This document shows positions 63,623 to 64,000 of a stretch of DNA of 64,000 nucleotides, one piece after another. The DNA comes from Sphaerolaimus hirsutus (Eukaryota; Nematoda; Chromadorea; Monhysterida; Sphaerolaimidae). The notes beneath the pieces are model-generated. The model was not told the origin of the DNA and did not search any database. It saw only the letters and a list, made by a program, of their open reading frames with translations. How positions within the stretch are numbered: the stretch's first letter is position 1; each line of letters starts with the position of its first letter. Where the stretch lies: assembly GCA_964036195.1 (NCBI GenBank), contig OZ038457.1, positions 930,001 to 994,000 on the forward strand, given 5' to 3'. A program made the translations under genes and the position numbers.

Positions 63623-64000
63623 GACAGGGGTCTCCAAGGGGGGCTGCTACGGTTCAAATGGGATTGACATTGATTGATCTGGATTGATTTTTTTGAGTTT
63701 TCGTGATTGGGGTCTCGGGATCGAAGGGTTAGATAGCTTAAAAAAATTCTGGGGCGGGGGCTCGCGGGGGCAAAATGAGAGGCTTTTTCGAGGTACTGAT
63801 GACAAAAAGCGGCAAAAATCGCTTAAAAGAGGTTAGAAATAACCAAAATAAGTTAAGAATAGTTGAAAACAGCGATAATAACTATATAACAATGTATATA
63901 GCCGAAAATAGTGATTTTGGGGGTGAAAATTGGCAACATGGAGCGAAAATTAACGATTTTGGGTGAAAAAATGGAAAATATGCTCCAAATTTGCTCCACA
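63623..64000. repeat. CAGGGGTCTCC-family repeat running off the window
   Basis: Starts CAGGGGTCTCCAAGG and shares the GCGATAATAACTATATAACA-like centre with 62200-62420. An ATCCCG-type fragment (about 63655-63725) lies inside. The right end is outside the window. Confidence 0.6.

Overview
The window is nuclear DNA of an invertebrate animal. Three spliced genes for metazoan protein families lie on the + strand in a moderately AT-rich, repeat-saturated background. The phylum cannot be settled from sequence alone. I see no rRNA, tRNA, operon or prokaryotic feature.

Genes. (1) About 1018-8054 holds the 3' half of a multi-PDZ scaffold of the MPDZ/PATJ/INADL type. Ten exons with matching splice phases encode five PDZ domains that correspond to PDZ9-PDZ13 of MPDZ; the 5' half lies upstream of the window. 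(2) About 18792-36188, perhaps to 51010, holds a small single-pass membrane protein. It has a Cys-rich CPG...YCC...YCC ectodomain, one transmembrane helix, a His/Asn/Ser-rich tail and a PPPPY motif, and resembles Shisa. Its introns are enormous (6.7, 7.0 and perhaps 14.7 kb) and hold most of the mobile DNA. (3) 59361-63429 holds the 5' five exons of mitochondrial 3-hydroxyacyl-CoA dehydrogenase (HADH), which continues past the right edge. Weaker gene candidates lie at 12274-12604, 13521-13634 and 51566-51884.

Mobile DNA. A 5.6-kb Ty3/gypsy-type LTR retrotransposon (21071-26675) has identical 141-bp LTRs, a 4-bp target duplication and one intact pol ORF. It has no recognisable gag, and a possibly spliced 240-aa ORF lies between pol and the 3' LTR. 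It sits inside a mariner-like MITE whose relative at 17581-18639 shows the equivalent empty site. Around it are: TA-flanked MITEs ending CCGTATTNCCTCG with long C/G runs; many short hAT-type elements, at least ten with exact 8-bp target duplications, carrying different satellite-like interiors (GCGCCATGGCGC, CACCGGTGCC, ATCCCG, GGTTCCGGTTCTC, ATCGATATCG); three elements with 4-bp duplications and a shared terminal consensus (Sola-like?); a PIF/Harbinger-like element; and several long foldbacks. Insertions nest up to three deep, so their relative order can be read.

A head-to-tail duplicated repeat block (about 36520-42368 and 42569-47172) flanks a 200-N assembly gap. The most novel-looking material is the hAT 'satellite carrier' group, the three-member 4-bp-duplication family and the retrotransposon's downstream spliced ORF.
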